From assembly GCA_005116795.1 (NCBI GenBank), contig SWDL01000431.1:1-11401 (forward strand): DNA of 11,401 bases. Reading direction: 5' to 3'. Below, in pieces: positions 6,279 through 11,401 of this stretch. Both the position numbers and the translations under genes were made by a program. The notes under the pieces are model-generated. The model made no database searches, was not told the origin of the DNA, and saw only the letters and a program-made list of their open reading frames with translations. The DNA is from Nitrospira sp. (GTDB taxonomy: Bacteria; Nitrospirota; Nitrospiria; Nitrospirales; Nitrospiraceae). Within the stretch, counting starts at the first letter, position 1. Every line of letters begins with the position of its first letter.

Positions 6279-6288
6279 TCGTCCCGCA

Positions 6289-6317
6289 TTGACAGCATTT
6301 TCCCGCGTCTGTTAGAG
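6289..6317 (+). promoter_or_regulatory. Candidate sigma70 promoter for dnaG-rpoD
   Basis: A perfect TTGACA at 6289-6294 is followed after 17 bases by TTAGAG at 6312-6317, an imperfect -10 element. Transcription would start near 6324. That leaves a leader of about 90 bases before the GTG chosen for dnaG. The position, just after the HIT gene and at the head of two core genes, fits a housekeeping promoter. The seven-base direct repeat CGGTCGT at 6322-6328 and 6334-6340 straddles the expected start. No rho-independent terminator is evident between the HIT gene and this promoter. Confidence 0.65.
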
Positions 6318-6416
6318 TGCCCGGTCGTTTTATCGGTCGTGCAGGTTCCTTCCAGGCCGGCGTCGGCACAGACCCGGTTCAATGCCGTATTTATTGGGTC
6401 GGGAGCGGGATTCTCT

Positions 6417-8246
6417 GTGAGCCAGGGCCTCATTCCTCAGGACATTATTGACCGGATCAAGGATCGCCTCGATATCGTCGAGGTCGTGTCGGCCTACGTC
6501 TCGCTGACCCGGGCCGGGCAAAACCTCAAGGGGCTCTGTCCGTTTCACGTCGAGAAGACGCCGTCGTTTTCGGTCAGCCCGTCACGCCAGATCTTTCACT
6601 GTTTCGGGTGCGGCGCCGGGGGGAATCTCTATACCTTCCTGATGCGCCTCGAAGGACTGTCCTTCCCCGAGGCGGCGCGGAAGCTGGCGCACAAAGCCGG
6701 CGTGGAGATTCCCGAGAATTGTACGCCCGGGCAACGCCAGACCGCCGAGGTCCGGGAGCGGATTCAACACGTCAATGAGGCGGCTGCCGCACACTTTGGG
6801 CGGAATCTCATGGAGGCAAGCCACGGGCGTCAGGCGCGGGCCTATCTCGCTGAGCGAGGCCTCACACCGGAGACGATCGAGCAGTTTCGCATCGGGCTCG
6901 CGCTGCCGGCTTGGGACGGCCTATTGAAGGCGCTGACGCAGCGCGGGGCATCCGTGGACGATCTCCTCGCCGCAGGGCTCGTCGTGCCGAAGGAGGCCAC
7001 AGCCGGAAAAGTCGGCCACGCCTCCGGCTGCTACGACCGGTTCCGCCACCGCGTCATGTTCCCAATCCACGACCTGTCCGGGCGCGTGATCGGATTCGGC
7101 GGGCGCGTGATGGATGAGGGGGCTCCGAAGTATCTGAATTCGTCCGATACGCCGCTGTTCTCGAAGGGGCGGACGCTGTTTGCGTTGGATCGGGCTCGCG
7201 AAGCGGCGACCAGGGCCAAGTCCCTCATTCTCGTCGAGGGCTATTTCGACGCGGTGGCGATGCACCAAGCCGGGATCCGCCACGTGGCCGCCACCTTGGG
7301 GACGGCCCTCACGCCCGAGCATGTTCAGATGATCCGGCGATTCGTCGGGCAGGTCGTGTTGCTCTTCGATCCAGATCCGGCGGGCGTCAATGCGGCGCTG
7401 CGGGCGCTCGACCTCTTTGCGAATTCCGGCATCGAGGTGCGCGTCGTCTCGTTGCCGACGGGCCATGATCCCGACACCTATGTGCGGCAGGGAGGGGCTG
7501 AAGCCTTCGCCACCCTCCAGGCGGCGGCGCCGAGCTTGATGGCATTTTCCGTGGACCATTGCGTGCAACTGGCTGAAGGGGGCAGCCTGCAGGCCAGGGT
7601 GCAGAGCGTGGATGCCGTCTTGAAGACCATCCGGAAGGCGACCAACCGCGTGGAGCAGGAAGCCTACTTGCGAGATATCGCGGAACGGCTGGGTGTCAGT
7701 CAGTCGTTGCTCGTGGAGCGGTATCGGGAGCTGGCGCCGGCGCGCCGACCCGGCGCGAGGAGCGGGGCGGCGCGTCCGCAGTCGGACGAGGCATCGCGGC
7801 CCCTGGGAACTCCCGAAGAGCGCGATCTCGTGTACCTGATGGTCCAGGGACGGCTGACGACCGAGACGCTGAGGGACCTGCAACCGGACTGGTGGATCAC
7901 GCCGGCCTTTCGCCGCTTGGTGGAGTTGGCCAAGCAGGGTCAGGAGCGTGACGGACATCTGGAGCTTCGCGCGTGGCTGGATGAGGCGCTGGCAGACGGC
8001 CTGTGCGCCTCCATCGCTTCGGAGTTCTCCCTGGCCGAGCGCCATTTTGATGATGTCGAGGAACATATCCGGGGCTGTCTCGACACGTTGAAGCGAAAGC
8101 AGCGGGAATCGGTGTTTCGCGATCTGGTGGTCCAGTTGCGGGCCGCGGAACGCGACGGCCGCGAGTCGGATGCCGAGCGGTTGAACGCGCAAGTCAACGA
8201 ATGGCGTCTCAGTAAGGCGGGCGCGGTCGCCGGCCAAGTTGAATAG
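6417..8246 (+). CDS. dnaG: DNA primase DnaG
   Basis: DnaG makes the RNA primers for replication and acts with the DnaB helicase. The GTG at 6417 gives 609 residues and the usual N-terminus (SQGLIPQDIIDRIKDRLDI), with GGGAGCGGGA upstream at 6401-6410. An in-frame GTG at 6339 would add 26 unconvincing residues. The CHC2 zinc site is C41, H44, C62 and C65. The RNA-polymerase-like core includes DRFRHRVMFPIHDLSGRVIG (207-226) and KYLNSSDTPLFSKGRTLF (238-255). The TOPRIM acidic residues are E274 (LILVEGYFDAV) and D318/D320 (FDPDPAG). A flexible Arg/Ala/Pro linker (about 440-463) leads to the C-terminal helicase-binding domain. It is followed by rpoD after 24 bases, so both are probably on one transcript. 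Confidence 0.97.
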   Translation: MSQGLIPQDIIDRIKDRLDIVEVVSAYVSLTRAGQNLKGLCPFHVEKTPSFSVSPSRQIFHCFGCGAGGNLYTFLMRLEGLSFPEAARKLAHKAGVEIPENCTPGQRQTAEVRERIQHVNEAAAAHFGRNLMEASHGRQARAYLAERGLTPETIEQFRIGLALPAWDGLLKALTQRGASVDDLLAAGLVVPKEATAGKVGHASGCYDRFRHRVMFPIHDLSGRVIGFGGRVMDEGAPKYLNSSDTPLFSKGRTLFALDRAREAATRAKSLILVEGYFDAVAMHQAGIRHVAATLGTALTPEHVQMIRRFVGQVVLLFDPDPAGVNAALRALDLFANSGIEVRVVSLPTGHDPDTYVRQGGAEAFATLQAAAPSLMAFSVDHCVQLAEGGSLQARVQSVDAVLKTIRKATNRVEQEAYLRDIAERLGVSQSLLVERYRELAPARRPGARSGAARPQSDEASRPLGTPEERDLVYLMVQGRLTTETLRDLQPDWWITPAFRRLVELAKQGQERDGHLELRAWLDEALADGLCASIASEFSLAERHFDDVEEHIRGCLDTLKRKQRESVFRDLVVQLRAAERDGRESDAERLNAQVNEWRLSKAGAVAGQVE

Positions 8247-8270
8247 AACACGAATCTGGAGCCAATCCCT

Positions 8271-10079
<1,809 letters not shown>

Positions 10080-10086
10080 TCGGCGA

Positions 10087-10116
10087 TTGACAGCGGGCCG
10101 ACCAGCCGAATAGAAT
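10087..10116 (+). promoter_or_regulatory. Candidate sigma70 promoter for the CAU tRNA
   Basis: TTGACA at 10087-10092 and TAGAAT at 10111-10116 are separated by 18 bases, close to consensus on both elements. Transcription would begin around 10123, about 26 bases before the mature tRNA 5' end. This is reasonable for a short leader removed by RNase P. The promoter begins seven bases after the rpoD stop codon. Confidence 0.7.
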
Positions 10117-10140
10117 CAGCCGCTTGGTCAGGCGGCTTGA
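10116..10140 (+). other. Hairpin between rpoD and the tRNA
   Basis: TCAGCCGC (10116-10123) can pair with GCGGCTTGA (10132-10140), leaving one bulged T and an eight-base loop; the inner six pairs AGCCGC/GCGGCT are perfect. No T-run follows, so it does not look like a standard intrinsic terminator. It overlaps the end of the tRNA promoter. It might slow read-through from rpoD or be incidental. Confidence 0.4.
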
Positions 10141-10148
10141 GACCCCGA

Positions 10149-10225
10149 GGGCCCATAGCTCAGGTGGTCAGAGCGGCTGACTCATAATCAGTTGGTCCCA
10201 GGTTCGAATCCTGGTGGGCCCACCA
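10149..10225 (+). tRNA. tRNA with CAU anticodon, probably tRNA-Ile2 (alternative: elongator tRNA-Met)
   Basis: A complete cloverleaf of 77 bases with encoded CCA is present. The acceptor stem GGGCCCA pairs fully with TGGGCCC (10215-10221). The D arm is GCTC/GAGC. The anticodon stem-loop 10176-10192 has loop CTCATAA with anticodon CAT at 10183-10185, and the T arm CCAGG-TTCGAAT-CCTGG is perfect. The first acceptor pair G1-C72 rules out an initiator. Acceptor pairs C4-G69 and C5-G68 match the pairs reported for TilS recognition of E. coli tRNA-Ile2, where C34 becomes lysidine and reads AUA codons. Elongator Met in E. coli has U-A and A-U there. The Ile2 call is therefore favoured but not proven. 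Automated tools often label such genes Met. Confidence 0.97.
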
Positions 10226-10243
10226 TGGTGACAGGGTACGTCT

Positions 10244-10262
10244 CAGGATGGTCAACATCCTG
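10244..10262 (+). other. Perfect stem-loop between the tRNA and the zinc-ribbon gene
   Basis: CAGGATG (10244-10250) and CATCCTG (10256-10262) form a perfect seven-base stem around the five-base loop GTCAA. It lies 18 bases after the tRNA CCA end and seven bases before the GAGG ribosome-binding site of the next gene. No T-run follows, so read-through is expected. It may be a processing or stability element on a shared tRNA-mRNA transcript. Confidence 0.6.
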
Positions 10263-10277
10263 CGTCATGAGGTTTGA

Positions 10278-11051
10278 GTGAACGCAGATTTAGCACCGCT
10301 TATCGCACTGCAGACCCTCGATCTTCGGATCAACGAGCTCTCCGATCAACAGCGAAAAATTCCGGCCCACCTCGAGGCTGCGGAAGTCCCGCTCCGTGAC
10401 GCCAAGACTAAGCTCGATCAGGCCAAAAACTCGCTTGAGGTCTCGCTCAAAGAACGGCGCGATCGCGAGCGGGATTTGGACGTCCAGGAGGTGCAGGTGG
10501 AGAAGTTCCGCGCCCGCCTGACGGAGCTGAAGACCAACAAAGAGTATCAGGCCGCCCTCTTCGAAATTGAGATGGCGAACAAGCGCAAGCGCGACATCGA
10601 GGACGGTCTTCTGGTCCTCATGGAGGCGGTGGAGAAATGGCAAGCCCAGGTCAAAGACGGGGAGCGGCTGGCGCAGGAGACCCTGGCGGCCTTTCAGGCC
10701 AAGAAGCAGGAACTGGACGCCGCCCAGGCCCGCCTGACCGCTGAGCTGGCCCAGCTCGGCGAGCATCAGAACGCCAAGATGGTCGGGATCAGTAAGGGGC
10801 TCCTCGATCGATACCGCAAGCTCAAGGCCGGGAAGAAGGATCTTGCCCTGGTCCCGGTCCGCAACGGCATCTGCTCAGGCTGCCGTCTTCAACTGCCTCC
10901 TCAGCTCGTCGCGGAAGTCAAGCGTGGCGATGCGCTCCAGTCCTGTAGCTACTGCCAGCGCATCCTCTTCTACGAAGGCGATCCCGGCGCCCACACCGGG
11001 CCCGCTGCCGAATCTCCCTCCCTCGCCGCCACCGGCAAATCGTCGGACTGA
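10278..11051 (+). CDS. Coiled-coil protein with C-terminal C4 zinc ribbon (zf-RING_7/DUF164 type)
   Basis: The 257-residue protein has a long helical, charged coiled coil (about 10-165) rich in Lys, Glu, Gln and Ala, including LTELKTNKEYQAALFEIEMA (81-100), a segment typical of this family. A C-terminal zinc ribbon follows, with C199-x2-C202 and C223-x2-C226 (GICSGCRLQL and SCSYCQRIL). A low-complexity Pro/Ala/Ser tail closes it. Family members are widespread and often annotated only as C4-type zinc ribbon domain proteins; nucleic-acid binding is proposed from fold but the role is not settled. The GTG at 10278 has GAGG at 10269-10272. I recall related genes beside rnpB in other bacteria, which supports the identification. 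Placement between a tRNA and RNase P RNA suggests, but does not show, an RNA-related role. Confidence 0.92.
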   Translation: MNADLAPLIALQTLDLRINELSDQQRKIPAHLEAAEVPLRDAKTKLDQAKNSLEVSLKERRDRERDLDVQEVQVEKFRARLTELKTNKEYQAALFEIEMANKRKRDIEDGLLVLMEAVEKWQAQVKDGERLAQETLAAFQAKKQELDAAQARLTAELAQLGEHQNAKMVGISKGLLDRYRKLKAGKKDLALVPVRNGICSGCRLQLPPQLVAEVKRGDALQSCSYCQRILFYEGDPGAHTGPAAESPSLAATGKSSD

Positions 11052-11246
11052 TTGCGGTGTGTTTTCCACGGTCTTTGTTCCTCAGATCTTCTCGATCTCC
11101 AAGTCATGAGGACTGGATCGACCTCATCTCGAACTTGATTGGCGGAAACGACCCCGCAATTCAGGATTGTCTCTTACGAGCACGTGGGCCCTGAAATTTT
11201 GGAGAAAGTTGATGAGTTGATGGTCGGGCGACCCGGCCCCTTCGGC
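11052..11246. other. Intergenic region upstream of rnpB
   Basis: About 195 bases without a confident gene. No strong terminator hairpin with a T-run is visible after the zinc-ribbon gene. One + strand frame ending at TGA 11192-11194 gives a protein-like stretch, DWIDLISNLIGGNDPAIQDC, then LLRARGP and stop. A neighbouring frame continues with PEILEKVDELM. These could be a decayed gene remnant or a small ORF, but there is no good start site. A short palindrome, GGTC-GGGC-GACC, lies at 11222-11233. Confidence 0.4.
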
Positions 11247-11275
11247 TTGATGTCTCGACGGTCGATCCGTATACT
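11247..11275 (+). promoter_or_regulatory. Candidate sigma70 promoter for rnpB
   Basis: TTGATG at 11247-11252 and TATACT at 11270-11275 are separated by exactly 17 bases. The predicted start at about 11282 lies just before the conserved 5' region of RNase P RNA. Spacing and position make this the most convincing promoter-to-RNA pairing in the window. Confidence 0.75.
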
Positions 11276-11281
11276 GAATCC

Positions 11282-11401
11282 GCGTGTAGGAGAGGACCGG
11301 GTGGTCGCTCGCGAGGCGACTCGCGGGAGGAAAGTCCGGACTCCATGGGCCGGGGCGCTGGGTAACACCCAGGCGGAGCGATCCGACACTAGCGCCACAG
11401 A
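11282..11401 (+). ncRNA. rnpB: RNase P RNA, class A type (5' part; cut by window end)
   Basis: RNase P RNA is the catalytic subunit that trims tRNA 5' leaders. The conserved CR-I block GGAGGAAAGTCCGGACTCC is at 11326-11344. It is followed by CATGGGCCGGGGCG and a P8-like hairpin CTGGGT-AAC-ACCCAG at 11358-11372, and then by AGCGCCACAGA at the window end, matching the conserved ACAGA-type segment. A P3-like hairpin GTCGC/GCGAC lies at 11304-11320. The 5' end is estimated from the promoter and may be off by several bases. The remaining two-thirds of the RNA lies beyond the window. Reverse-strand frames across this region are artefacts. Confidence 0.95.

Noticed and set aside
6339..6416. A 26-residue N-terminal extension of DnaG
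   Set aside because: DnaG proteins begin close to the IPQDIIDRIK segment, and the extension is not protein-like; the GTG at 6417 has a purine-rich site upstream.
10116..10140. Rho-independent terminator for rpoD
   Set aside because: The hairpin has no following T-run and it overlaps the tRNA promoter.
11161..11398. Reverse-strand frames of 61 and 74 codons at the window end
   Set aside because: They run antisense through the RNase P RNA and its promoter, whose conserved blocks fully explain the sequence.

Overview
The window reads as a compact, GC-rich bacterial chromosome segment in which every confident gene lies on the + strand. Third codon positions favour G and C, starts are ATG or GTG, and neighbouring genes often overlap by four bases (ATGA). 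The gene order (his cluster, HIT protein, dnaG, rpoD, a CAU tRNA, a zinc-ribbon coiled-coil protein, rnpB), the short tandem intergenic repeats and the sigma70-type promoters suggest a Nitrospira-like member of Nitrospirota. That is an inference from recollection of gene order and protein style, not a database result. Related deep lineages such as Methylomirabilota or a deltaproteobacterial group are possible.

Region 1 (1-6278) is a histidine biosynthesis operon: hisG (3' end only), hisD, hisB, hisH, a lipoprotein-like gene, hisA, hisF and fused hisIE, followed by a HIT-family hydrolase gene that overlaps hisIE. Together these cover the first condensation (HisG), both hydrolytic steps (HisIE), the isomerase (HisA), the IGP synthase pair (HisH and HisF), the dehydratase (HisB) and the final oxidation (HisD). 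The aminotransferase (hisC), the phosphatase and a HisZ partner for the short-form HisG are not in view. Two gaps, before hisH and before hisF, each carry a short tandem repeat and a tiny reading frame running into the next start codon. HisH and HisF are the two subunits of one enzyme.

Region 2 (6289-10079) is a dnaG-rpoD macromolecular-synthesis pair (primase and principal sigma factor). It sits behind a good candidate housekeeping promoter, and no rpsU is visible upstream.

Region 3 (10087-11401) holds an RNA-linked set: a promoter and a CAU-anticodon tRNA (probably tRNA-Ile2, possibly Met), a hairpin, a coiled-coil C4 zinc-ribbon protein, and a promoter followed by the 5' part of RNase P RNA, cut by the window end.

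Most of the window is core housekeeping DNA. I found no mobile element, CRISPR array, defence system or toxin-antitoxin pair. The points most worth a second look are the two small reading frames that may couple translation into hisH and hisF, a Gln-to-Glu change at a zinc-ligand position in HisD, and the lipoprotein gene embedded in the his operon.
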